From NCBI GenBank assembly GCA_026724425.1, contig JAIUCV010000002.1:7941001-8005000 (forward strand): a stretch of DNA of 64,000 bases, given 5' to 3'. Position 1 is the stretch's first letter. Each line of letters starts with the position of its first letter. Shown here one piece after another: positions 36,935 to 48,175 of this stretch. This DNA is from Erythrophleum ivorense. Lineage: Eukaryota; Streptophyta; Magnoliopsida; Fabales; Fabaceae. The notes beneath the pieces were generated by a model. That model was not told the origin of the DNA. It worked only from the letters and a program-made list of their open reading frames with translations, and ran no database searches. The position numbers and the translations under genes are program-made.

Positions 36935-38110
36935 CTAACTTTATTGTTTTGGATATCATGAGAATTTTGATGATAACAAATAATTTAAGTAATCACATTA
37001 GAGTGTTTACAAAGTCAAGGGTTGCAAATGCTAATTATTGGAAGACCATATTAACCTTCAGACTTAAAAATTCATCTATAAACAGATTAAAGATATTTAG
37101 AGCTCACTAATATTATTTCTAAAAATTTATCTTGAAAAAATATAAGTTTATTATGCTAAAAAATCTCATTCAAGACTTTTGGAAGGTTTCCAGTCAATTG
37201 ATATCTTAAAACCACTTAACTAGTCTTATCCAAGATGCAAAAATGCATCTTGAACTATATTAGTTGACTATTTACTAAGGAAGAGTTAATTGGGCTGCAA
37301 TTGATCCAAATTGATTATTTTAGTAATGACTAGTCGATTGGTCCTTAAGAAAAAGGTTGATTATCGAGATAGTCTTAAAAGAATAGTCAACTACTCATCT
37401 CTAGACTTACAGTCTCTAGCTTATATGGCCACCAGTCGACTGGAACAATGCAGAAAAAGTTGGAAAACCTTTTAAATGGCTATTTTTATACAATTTTACT
37501 TCTCTCTTATATCTAATAACTCTATTGGGATTTGTACTATATATAAAAGGCTACACGAAATCAAATGTAACAAGAAAACTTGCTAAAAGCCTAAATGATT
37601 TTATTTAAACTCTAAACCATTCTCTTCTCCTTATAAGTTCAATGATAAATCTACTCTTTTGAAAAAAAAAATTGGTGTACCTTTTTTTTTTTAGGACAAT
37701 TTGAAATCTTAAGGATAAGAATTCTTTGAATGGGTATTAAGAGAAAATTCTTTATAAGAGAAGTGATCCTCCTAGGAGTTACTCATTTGAGTTATCCTTT
37801 TTATAATGGCTTGTAAGTACTTATTTAAACCTTATTGATATAATAAAAATTCTTAAGATTACTATTGAGAACTAGATGTAGACTTGTGATAAAGTTAAAC
37901 CAAAATAAATTTATTGTGTTTGATCTATTTTCCCTTGCTTAAATTTATTTTACTGCATTTTAGTTACTAATTTTAGTTTGTGCTGCACATTATTCATCTT
38001 GGACTTTATTTAATATTGTTTTGGTGTTTTAAAATCTGTCATTTAGTTCCCCCTTTTTTTTTTGTAAAACCTAATTCAACCCCTCTTGGGTTCTAACCAT
38101 TACTAACAAT
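36935..38110 (+). mobile_element. Solo-LTR-like segment (Sirevirus/copia-like)
   Basis: The segment begins TTGTTTTGGATATCATGAG followed by TTTTGATGATAACAAATAAT, a start often seen in long LTRs of plant copia elements of the Sirevirus type. It has a TATA-type sequence TACTATATATAAAAGGC near 37538 and ends near CCTAATTCAACCCCTCTTGG (about 38070-38089), a typical end region of those LTRs. About 1.15 kb in all. No gag or pol was found on either side, so a solo LTR or truncated copy is the simplest reading. Exact borders and target-site duplication are not resolved. Confidence 0.5.
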
Positions 38111-38477
38111 ACACTATTACTTGTTTATGTCACTCCATCACTTTCTCTCTCTAACAAAATGATACATGAAGCAAAAAAGGATCCAAATTACATAACATCA
38201 TAGATTTGCAAATAAAATGTTTTCTAGTGGATGTACACACACACTTGGATGTACACACATACACACATATATGTATTAGAAATAAAAAGTATTATTTTCC
38301 AAATCAATATTCAAAGGTATTCATCAGTGATGTTTTAATACTCAATTTAAAGGTACTTGAAGTAAAATAAATAATACATACTTATTTTTGAAGTCTTAAT
38401 TATTAATTATTTAATTATTTAGCAAACAACACTTACACTTAACTAAAAATGAGTTGTTAGTTAAATTATAAGATAAA

Positions 38478-39400
38478 ATACAGTTTAATACCTTGTAATT
38501 GATTTGAAGTCACTTTAGCATCTTGCAATTTTAAAGTTGATAGTCGAATGCTTTAAAGTTTAAACTATTAATATATTAGTACTTTGTAGTATCATTTAAT
38601 TAACTTTTCAATAGAATCCATTAAATTTTGTTCTAAATTTTTAATTTTCTTACGAGATTCTTAATTTAGTATGTATTGAAAATTAAAATTCATCATTTAA
38701 CAAATTGAAATCCTAAATTTAACACACATGCACAATATCCTCTGAATTTTAATTTTAAACAAAATTATTAAATTTGCCTCCAATTTTACTCTAAGTTTCT
38801 AAATTTTTTGAATGAAATCTCTAATTTATTATGCATTGAAGACCAAAATCCCTACCTTAGCCAATTGAAATCCCAAATTTGATAAACACAACCTAATATC
38901 TCTCAAATGTTGCCCCTAAAGTGGAATCCCTAATTGTATCTCCAATTTTGTCATAAATTATTAATTTTTTAAATATCTCTAATTTCCTATTTAATAAAAA
39001 CAAAATTCCTCCCATGGCTGATCAATATCCAAAATTTAATACATTCAACACAATATCCTCCACAAATTTTGTCCTTTAACAAAATTCTAATTTTGCTCAT
39101 AATTTTGTCCAAATTCCTAATTTTCATATGAAGGCTCTAATTTTGTTCCAAGAATTTGAAATTTAGGTTTTTTTTTTAAAGATCAAATTCAACCAAATTA
39201 AAACATTTTAAGACAGAATTTGAGTAAATTAGGGGAATTTCTAAGTTACATGTTATACATGTACTATTTTTTATTGAAAAATAAACATAATGATACTTAT
39301 TAACAATTAAAACCTTAAATCATTGATTGTTAGTTTTTTATCACAAAGTACTAGAGTGAAGTTGAACTAAGTCATAAGATATCAAATTATATTATATTTT
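38478..39400. mobile_element. TIR element with internal 159-bp tandem repeats
   Basis: The left end (38478-38530: CAGTTTAATACCTTGTAATT, GAAGTCACTTTAGCATCTTG) resembles the reverse complement of the right end (39335-39395: TAATTTGATATCTTATGACT, AACTTCACTCTAGTACTTTG). Between them lie three tandem units of about 159 bp, listed separately. No protein is encoded. It looks like a non-autonomous DNA element whose core has been amplified. Confidence 0.55.
38668..39143. repeat. Tandem repeat, three units of about 159 bp
   Basis: The units start at about 38668, 38827 and 38986. Each contains, in order, a (T/C)ATTGAA-like start, an A.(C/A)AAAATTC block, CAATTGAAATCC(C/T)AAATTT or its variant, a CACAA(T)ATCCTCT-like block, a CC(C/T)AATTTTG(T/C)(C/T)-like block and a terminal CTCTAATTT. 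Divergence between units is about a quarter of the positions. A possible decayed fourth unit follows 39143. Confidence 0.7.
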
Positions 39401-39654
39401 ATATTATATATAAGTCAAACATAAAAATTTCAAAATGTGATGTATAAAAATTGACTTAAAGACAATTAATTTTTTCTTAAAATCTACTATTTTAAGCTAA
39501 TGTTAAAAGTTAAAACAGAGTAGTTATTTACCCAAATAAAAAATACTGGTTGGAGCCGATCAAGGGCAAAGTCCGCACTTCCCAAAAGAGGGGTCTCCAA
39601 TTTTAATTTAAGAAATCAAAGTTGATTTACTTCTCATGGGAATTAAAACCTCAA

Positions 39655-39915
39655 ATCCCTCAACGAACATGATTTGGCTGATGATTGACACTTGTCCATG
39701 TCTATCCCTTTGCAAGGCATGGAAAGGGAAAGTCCATATTTTATTCGTCGGCGTGGTCCCATGCCCATGAATTTCGCCTAGTTAGTCTCCGAGGATACAC
39801 ATTGCTCGATTCTCTCGTACAATTGAATATCTCATTGTCCCCGGTCCCCACCCAAATTCATTCACGTGGGTACACCCAATCAAAAGCCAAGCACATAACC
39901 CTAGATATCGATAAG
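39655..39915. promoter_or_regulatory. GC-richer island with G-box, no gene attached
   Basis: Within surroundings of about 75-80% AT, this 260-bp piece has clearly more G and C, a CACGTGGGTAC G-box near 39865 and CCAAT-type words. A plus open frame (39685-39963) crosses it but has no recognisable domain. It could be a distal regulatory element or an old inserted fragment; no function is claimed. Confidence 0.3.
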
Positions 39916-40390
39916 TTTCACATCATGTTAATTTATTACATCACAAATCATTTAAGATATTAATAGGATAAATTACTTTTTAAGATATTCAAATTATATG
40001 AATTTTTATTTTTAAAATTTATATTTGTAAAACTAATATATAAAAAAAGTTCTAATTATATTTATTTTGATTAAAATACTTTTCTATTTATTATTTATAT
40101 AATATAGTAAATATTAAGTACTAATTTAATCCATATAAAATAATTATTTTTTTAAAATTTATAATAAATTAAACTTATGATTTTTAACAAAAAATAAATA
40201 ATTGAAATAAAAATTTAAAAAATATTTTATCATAGGCCATATTTTTATCTTGAGATTATTTTTATTATCTTTTAGCTTTAAGAAATGTTTGTACATATTT
40301 TTATAATACACGAGAGAATTATATTATTTGGACATCTCTTAGATAAGGAAATAATAATTTACCCATATTAAAAAGAATAGAAGTATTATA

Positions 40391-40748
40391 GCTTAAATGC
40401 CCTTTTGGTCTGTTCAGTTTCACAAAAGTTTCTTTGGTCCTTCTAGGTTAAAAACAGACATTGTTGTCCTTTTATTTTAAAAAATGATCCAATTTTGTCT
40501 CTATTTTATAATTCATCCAATTTTTAATGCACAATTTAGCAATATATTGATTTGGATGGTAAATATGAGTATACTTTTTGAAGTTAATAAATTAAGTTTG
40601 CCATTAAAATTTATATAAATTATGTGATAGAAGGGCAAAATTATTTTATTTTGAAAAATAGAAGGACAATGTCGTTTGATTTTAAACTAGGAGGAACAAA
40701 CTAAAATTTTTATAAAATCGGTGAGACTAAAAGTGTATTTAAACTCAT
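40391..40748. mobile_element. Long-TIR MITE, family III
   Basis: Left arm: TTAAATGCCCTTTTGGTCTG, CACAAAAGTTTCTTTGGTCC, TTCTAGGTTAAAAACAGACA, TTGTTGTCCTTTTATTTT. The reverse complement of the right arm reads TTTAAATACACTTTTAGTCT, TATAAAAATTTTAGTTTGTT, CCTCCTAGTTTAAAATCAAA, CGACATTGTCCTTCTATTTT. TIRs of about 105 bp surround a core of about 140 bp. Non-coding. Confidence 0.7.
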
Positions 40749-40905
40749 ATTTAATTAATAGATATGAGGAAACATTTTATATTGGGGAGTTTATTAGAAT
40801 GAAAAATTTATAACTTCTGAAATCTAAAACTTTTTTCTCTTTTTATTCTTTTAAATTTTTGAGCAAAAATTTTAGAGAACAACTTAACCATTAAATGTTA
40901 TATTA

Positions 40906-40924
<19 letters not shown>

Positions 40925-40936
<12 letters not shown>

Positions 40937-41252
40937 ATTCTTTTTGGTTCCCTAGTTCAAAAATAAATAATATATAGTTTTTTTTTAATGATCCAATTTT
41001 GCTCTCTACCACATATTTGTTCAAAATTTAGTGTCAAATCTAATAGTTTGTAGACTTATATGCCAAATTTAATTGTGATTAATGGTGTTAGTTAATAACT
41101 AATGTCCAAATTAATAAATTAATTGATGTTAAATCTAAGATGGATAAATAGAGGGATAAAATTTGATAATTAAAAAAATGTAAGAATAATGTTACTAAAT
41201 TTAAATTTTTATAAAATTACAAAAAATAAAAGTATAATTAAGTTTATTATTT
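40925..41252. mobile_element. Second, more decayed MITE related to family III
   Basis: The left arm (TTTTTGGTTCCCTAGTTC, AATGATCCAATTTTGCTCTC) is mirrored by the right arm, whose reverse complement includes TTTTATAAAAATTTAAATTT and AATTATCAAATTTTATCCCT. It lies 180 bp from the family III copy at 40391-40748 and shares its ATGATCCAATTTTG word. A (TA)n run precedes it at 40915-40939. Confidence 0.5.
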
Positions 41253-41789
41253 ATTATATTTTAAAATTTGCATAAATAGGCCAATTATTATAATTAATGT
41301 TGTTTGTTGACTTTATTATCCTAGTAATTCTCAATATCAAACAAGGGAAGTATTTATGACGCTTAACCCTATATTGTACGCTAATTAAGTGATTTTCATA
41401 TCATCTAAAAATTATAGTAATTTCACATCATTATTTCTTTGGGCTTTAATTCCATTGTTACATATACTGAATATAAAATTTTAGATATCATGATTTTTAA
41501 AATTTATCATTTTAAATACTAAAAATATTAAATAACAACAAAACACAAAGGGCTCTGATGTACAGTATAATACTATAACAAATAAAAGACACTTATATTG
41601 ACAAACTTTGCGAAAATAACAGAGGCAAGGAGAAGTAATCAACAAGAAATAACATGCAAAATCACATGAATAATTTAAATGATCATTAGTAGAATATTTG
41701 CCCAACAGACCCTTCCAATTATGGAAAATTTGGCAAAAGCGAGGCCCCTGTCCAAAGCTGTTTGCCACTGGGATATTGGATTTTCACAA

Positions 41790-41995
41790 CTATAATACTT
41801 TACTACCCACTAGGAAATGGGTGTCCTTATGAGATGGCATGTCTGGATTGGCCAATGTTCACGTGGGCTTCACGTGGTAGCAGCCAATCATAGTATAGTT
41901 TAGCATCGGTCGTTTGCTCCACAAGCGTTTACAAATAGAAATATATATGTGCCTAGCCATAAAGTACTGCACCAAAAGTTACAGAGACATCGACA
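41790..41995. promoter_or_regulatory. Orphan promoter-like island with paired G-boxes and CCAAT
   Basis: It contains the 10-bp palindrome ATTGGCCAAT near 41848, then CACGTGGGCTTCACGTGG (two G-boxes 12 bp apart, near 41861-41878), then CCAATCAT near 41885, then a TATA-like AAATATATATG near 41940. The order CCAAT, G-box, TATA over about 100 bp is what a plant core promoter can look like. No gene follows on the plus strand within 3 kb, and nothing clear on the minus strand. It may be the remains of a lost gene or a distal element. Confidence 0.4.
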
Positions 41996-42529
41996 ACGAG
42001 CAATTACTTATGTTTTAATAATTAAATGAATTATTGAATTGAGATAATGGATGGTTGATAATTTAAGAATTTGATTGAGATTAAATTAGAGTCAAATTAA
42101 TTTTTATAAAATATATAAAAAGTATAAATATATATATAATAATAATAATTTACACATTAAATTAATATATATGTTGTATGATAATATTTAAAATAAATAT
42201 AAATAATTAAAAGTATAAAATTAGTTAAAATGTTTTACATATAACAATAAATTTATATGAAATAGAATGGATAAAATTTAATAAATATCATAATTTTTAT
42301 TATAAAATATTAAAACTTTAACTTAAAAAATTAAAATTTAATATTAATTTAATACTAAACCAATTAGTTCTTACTAATTTTTTATTAATTCAACTAATTT
42401 TTCACCTTATCAATTCCAAAGTTGATTGGACTAGAACCGTAGTTTATTTACATGTTCATTGAATGATTGGACAAATTATTTACTTATATATTTTTTCATG
42501 AAAAATGTCTAAATTACATTTTTTTATTT

Positions 42530-42532
<3 letters not shown>

Positions 42533-42572
<40 letters not shown>
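42533..42572. repeat. (TA)n microsatellite
   Basis: About 40 bp of uninterrupted TA dinucleotides. Similar but shorter TA runs lie at about 11403-11425, 34971-34995, 40915-40939 and 43747-43763; none has any associated gene. Confidence 0.9.
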
Positions 42573-43784
42573 TTGAGCACGATATATATATTGTGCTCAA
42601 GTTCAAATATGATTAAAATATTTTTAAAATAATATTAATTTCTTTTATTAAGATACAAGTTATCAAAAATATATTTTTAAAATTTTATTTTAATGTTATT
42701 TATTTTATTTTAAAAATCATAAATTAAATTTATTTTAAATATAAAAATTAGCTATTTTATATTACTCAAATATGTATTTAATATTTAACATATTATATAA
42801 TAATATATATAAAGATATTTTAGTTAAAACATGTATAATTACAACTTAACTTTTGTTGCATGAGATGGTAGTGTAACATATTTTTTATTTCAAAAGAAAA
42901 TAATTTACTTTAAATAATTTAATCTCTAATTACATTATTTTATTTATTTATTTATTTTGCATAAACTACTCGAACGCTATAAAATTTTAATGATATCACA
43001 ACAATCATAGGTACTTGATATCTCCTTAAAACATACATTTTTCATAGTCACAATAAAATAAATCACACATTTAAATTGAGTACAAAATTCATAAAAGAGT
43101 GCCTGGAACTATGTTTGGTACTAAATAGAAAACATTCCCATGAATGGCATTATTCTAAAAATATAAAAAGTAAAAAATATCTATTATATCTTTATCATTA
43201 TTATTCAATAATATTTATTCTTGTTTATTATTATTTTTTTCAAATAAGAATATAGGCATCATTTTTCATTTTATCTACTCTTTTTTTTTTTTTCAATTTC
43301 CTTTCTAATATGCCAAACGTAATTTTAATAGATTTACGCAGATTGCATGTTACAAAGCAATGTTGGGACATTAATAATTCTCTCATTTTATACGGAAAAT
43401 AATTAAATAAACTGACAATTATCTTTCGTAGAGCAAGAACCAGAGCGAGATTTATACTTGGCATTGCCAAAAGTGAGGAAAAAAAAAACCACTACCGTCA
43501 GGAAGAGATACAAAGTGGAAATGAAATGAATACTTCATAGCTTCAGACCAGAAAGGGAGAGAATCAGGCGCTGACAACAAAGGCACGGTCACCAGTTATC
43601 CTGATTGGGAAACCTTACGCTTTATTTGGATGGGGAAAGGAAAATGAGAAGGAGAAAAAAAGTGAGAAGAAAGGCGAGAAAAACGTATAAACTCTCTATA
43701 CGTTTGGATGGAAGGAGAGGTGGAGGGAGAGAAAATGTATAAATATATATATATATATATATATTAATTTAATATAATAATAAT

Positions 43785-44705
43785 TTTTTTATTATTTTAA
43801 ATTTTTACATATATATATTTTTAAAAAAATAAGAATAATAAAAGATATAAAAATTAATTTAAAAAATATTTAAATAATTTAAAAAAATTATTTTTGAATA
43901 AAACAAAAATTTTAACAAAAAAATATATATTTAAATTTTAAAAATATTTATTCTTTAAATTAATTAAATTTATTTTATAAAAAATATTTATAAATTATTA
44001 TTTTAAAATTATAAATATTAATATTATTTTAATATATATTAATTTAAATATAAAATATAATAAATATTATATTATAATATAATATAATATATATATGTGT
44101 GTGTGTGTCTGACTACATATTGTGGCCAAAATGCAGTAGGACATATACGTCCGACTGCATTGCAGTTGCAAATTTTTTTTTTTAAATAATGGATAATTTT
44201 TTAAAAATTATATATCATTTATTAACTTTTTATGTCATCTATTAATTTTTTTATTATTTTAAATTTTTACATATATATTTTTTTAAAAAATAAGAATAAT
44301 AAAAGATATAAAAATTAATTTAAGAAATATTTAAATAATTTTAAAAAATTATTTTTGAATAAAACAAAAAAATTTAATAAAAAAATATATTTAAATTTTA
44401 AAAATATTTATTTTTAAAATTAATTAAATTTATTTTATAAAAAATATTTATAAATTATTATTTTAAAATTATAAATATTAATATTATTTTAATATATATT
44501 AATTAATTTAAATATTATAATATAATAAATATATAAATATTATATATATAATATAATATAATATTATATATATATATATGTGTGTGTGTATCCGACTATA
44601 TTGCAGTAGCAAATTTTTTTTTAAAAAATTATGTATAATTTTTTAAAAATTATATATTATCTATTAATTTTTATATTATAAAATATTATTATTTTGTAAA
44701 ATATA
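43785..44705. repeat. AT-rich tandem repeat, two units of about 461 bp
   Basis: The string AAGAATAATAAAAGATATAA begins at 43831 and again at 44292, an offset of 461 bp. The neighbouring words (ATTATTTTTGAATAAAACAA, TTTTATAAAAAATATTTATA, ATATTAATATTATTTTAATA) recur in the same order and spacing. Each unit ends with a (TG)n run and a short GC-richer piece containing TCCGACT..ATTGCAGT.GCAAATTTTTTT. In unit 2 this piece is about 40 bp shorter. No coding potential was seen. Confidence 0.85.
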
Positions 44706-44809
44706 TTAATTAATTTAATAATAAAAATTACTTGTAACATTAATTTTTTTAATTAATTAATTAAAATATTAAAAAAATTTTATTAAATATATTTTTTTAT
44801 TATTTTACG

Positions 44810-45440
44810 TAGCCGCGTCTCTTTTCCCTTCCAATCTCCATATTCTGAGAAAAAAAAATTAATGAGAGCCACCGTACTTTTCTCTTTTCCCCAATTTTCT
44901 CTCCAAACCAAATGGGGGAAAATTCTCTCCCTCTCTCCCCTTCTCCCCACTTTTCTTTTGATACAAATGCACTGTAAAAAACAGAAAAAAGGAAATCGCT
45001 TGTAAACTTTCATTTCCCATTTCCCACGTAAAACAGTGACACGTGCCCCTTGGTTTCATCGTACTTCGGATTGCGAGCACTCGCCGAGTTTTTGCGCACT
45101 GCTATATATGGATTGGGATCATTTGACGCGCATGCCCTTCTTCATACCTACCGTATCAAATACACTGAGTTTGAGGTTCTGATGATAATTGTGGAGGGCT
45201 AAAATTTAATGTTATCCACCATGCAATCAATAATGACTGTCCGTAGTCTAAAATAAAATATACTAACAAAAAGAGCACTTTTCGCGCATGATTTGGATTA
45301 AAGTAAGAAGCCACTTGCATCACTGTCACTACAAATTAGTATGGGCCTCCGTGCGCCTCAAATTCTCATCCCGGATGCAAGGACAGTGCCCTTTTGGAGT
45401 AGGAAGAGCTTCTCGTGCACTACGGATGTTTAGGAATATA
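44810..45440. other. GC-richer island right of the 461-bp repeats
   Basis: This 600-bp segment is less AT-rich than its surroundings. It has a G-box-like GACACGTGCC near 45039 and a TATA-box-like CTATATATGGA near 45102. Minus open frames at 44783-45080 are low-complexity purine/pyrimidine tracts and encode nothing recognisable. It looks like a promoter or leader without its gene. Confidence 0.35.
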
Positions 45441-47245
45441 AATCATCTCGATTGATATGTTATATCGTTAAAATTAATTTAGAGAATTTAGGTTTTATAA
45501 TTTTCAATTTTATTTAAATGAGGAAGATTGTAGAATAAAATAAAATTTTTAATTGTCAATATTAAAATAATTAATATTAAAAAAACAAATTTAAAATTTG
45601 ACTAAATAACCGAAATCAAGTGAGGATTGCTTCAAAAGTTAAGTTCGCCTCAAATCATTTCAATTGAAGTGATTCAAATTCATGTTTTATTCAAATTTAT
45701 ATTTTATTGTAAGTGAAATTTGTAGATGTAAGAGGTAGTTAGAACTTCATGAATTGTGACAGAATATTTAGAGTAAATTAATGATATAATTTTTTCAAAA
45801 TTATTCACTTTTTAATTTAATTTTTTAAAAATAAAACTCTCAATTTAATCTTTGAACAAAAATCAATAGAAAATATTTTACTATTAAAAAAAGTCACAAA
45901 CACTTAATAAATTTATCAATACTAAACATTCTTACATTTTTAGAATATAATAAAAGAAAAAGAAGTGAAAGCAAAAATGTCAAATACTTAAAAAAACTTT
46001 ATATATATTAAAAAACTTGGACTTAGACTTAAGGCTTGAGTCTTGAGCCTCTAAAGGAAATAAAGTTTGAGTCTTAATTTAATAATTTTAAATTTTGAAT
46101 TTAAAATTAAATAAATGGTATGTCCTTTAAACTAGACACTTGTTAATAGAAAATAAGCATGTTTATTAATATATATATATATATATATCTCTATTAAAAG
46201 ATAATTATTAAAAATAATAAATATATTTGTTAATAGATAATAAACATATCTATTAACTCTCTATTAACGAAATAAATAAACATAATTATTGAAAAATAAC
46301 TATTCAAAGTTTATAAATAACTTATTTCTAAATTAAAAGTGCTAAATTCTTTTGTATATTTTTTTAAAGGTCTTGTTGTATCTTAGAAAAGCATTATCTA
46401 TGAATTTCCCAATGTATAGACAATACTCTTTAAAGATAGCGATTTTTCACACCTCAAAACTTATTCCTGATTTCTTATTCCTAAGTATATATTTTTTGTA
46501 ATAATTTTAAAGAGTGATCATCATAGAAAATCCAAAAGAGTTCATCAAACTTGACTAGTTCGTTGGCATTAATTTCACTTGCAAGAAAAAGAAGATGGTG
46601 TTTCTTTTGACTGCCATAAAGATTCATTATGTTCTAAATCCTCTATTGCCTACACTACTAGACCCCATTGAGAACAATTTTGATAAAATCAAAATACAAG
46701 GAAAGAAGTATGAAGAAGAAGAGTTGATGTGTTGTGGACATATTATGAACACATTAACTAAACGTTTGTATAATTTGTATTCAAACTTAAAGACTCTAAA
46801 GGAAATCTAGACTACCTTAGAGATTGCTTATTAAACTAAAAAAGAGGTATAGACAAATTTTTGACACTACAATGCTTTGAATTCAAAATGTCTAATTTAA
46901 AACCTATTATGGACCAAGTTCATAAATTATAAGTTATAGTTTTAAAACTAAGAGATATTGATGTGAAAATTTCTCATGCATTGCAAATTAGTGCAATCTT
47001 TTTTAAATTGCTTATTTCTTGGAATGATTACAAAAGGAGAGTATTACATTATACTAACAAATTAATCTTGGAATAATTCCAAACACATTTTCAAATTGAG
47101 ATTGAAACTCATGTTCGTGATGTACAATTTTTAATCTCAAATTCTATGATTAATTTTGTTAGTAAAGAGAAATTTAGGAAAAGATTTAGTAGAGGAAATA
47201 GTGGTCTAAAAGTGAAGAAGAAATCACTTAATAAGAAGAAATAAT

Positions 47246-47695
47246 TTACATTGTTTTCATTGTGGAAAATAAGGCAATTTGATTTGTGAATGCAAATTTA
47301 GAAAGGCAATAATTAATTTTAAAATTAAAAATTCTGAGAAAACAAAAGTGGTGGAGAATTCCGTCCAAGATATGATAGCAATTATTTCTTTACTTCAAGT
47401 TGGCATGGTCATGGTATTGAACATGTCCAATTCAACAACAAAAGATCCAAACTGGTGGCTAGATTCTGGAGCTATTGTCCATATTTGCTATAACAGAAAT
47501 TCCTTTAAGACCTATATAGAAGTGAAGGAACCTGAGAAAGTTCTAATAGGCAACCATGTCATAGCTAAAGTGTTAGGAAAAGGGTTTGTGGAGATTAACT
47601 TCATGTTTGGACAAAAATTGATTTTGTTGAAGGTGTTCCATGTGCCACAAATTCCAAGAAACTTAGTGTCTACCTATTTGCTATCTAAGAAGACA
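47246..47695 (+). pseudogene. Copia gag end and protease/pre-integrase fragment
   Basis: A plus frame, open from about 47279 to 47734, contains the aspartic protease signature LDSGAIVHIC. It then reads FKTYIEVKEPEKVLIGN and VFHVPQIPRNLVS, which matches the copia protease followed by the GAG-pre-integrase start. Just upstream is a zinc-knuckle-like CFHCGK with a stop inside. The signature LDSGA is intact, but the polyprotein frame is broken. Confidence 0.8.
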
Positions 47696-47704
47696 TTAAT
47701 TATT

Positions 47705-48175
47705 TTGATACATATACATCTGTGGCAAGAGTAACATTCATTAGAGTACTTTTATCTTTAATCTTAATATATAATTTGTATGTACGTCAAATGGATATTA
47801 AAACAACTTTTTTAAATGGAGACCAAAGTGAAGAAATCTATATATACTTGAAGGTTTTTGTTCTCCTTGGCAATAAAAATAAAGTTTGCAAACTAATAAA
47901 GTCTCTTTATGGATTGAAACAAGTATCAAAACAATAGTATGAGAAATTTGATAATACTATTTTGTCAAATGGATTTATTCATAATTATGCAGATAAATGT
48001 ATTTATTCTAAATCCATAAAAGAGTATAGTTTTATTATTTATTTATATGTTGATGTTATGTTGATTTTTGGTATGAATATGTTTAGTATCTCCAAAACTA
48101 AGAGATATCTAATTTCAATCTTTAAGATAAAAGATTTGAATGAAGTGGATACAATTTTAGACATAAAAGTGTAAA
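47705..48175 (+). pseudogene. Copia reverse transcriptase fragment
   Basis: It reads ARVTFIRVLLSL, then QMDIKTTFLNGDQSEEIY, then CKLIKSLYGLKQVSKQ, a stop, and on to ADKCIYSK and IIYLYVDVMLIFG. These correspond in order to the copia RT blocks usually seen as VRQMDVKTAFLNG, SLYGLKQ and YVDDMLI. The catalytic YVDD is changed to YVDV and there is an in-frame TAG after KQVSKQ, so the product would be inactive. Confidence 0.85.

Noticed and set aside
39685..39963. 92-codon plus open frame in a GC-richer island
   Set aside because: No recognisable domain, no intron signals or neighbours supporting a gene; reported only as an island.
41481..41768. 95-codon minus open frame
   Set aside because: It starts with GTG, is hydrophobic and AT-driven, and has no recognisable motif.
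44783..45080. Minus open frames rich in Lys, Gly and Glu
   Set aside because: They are translations of purine-rich low-complexity DNA, not protein-like.
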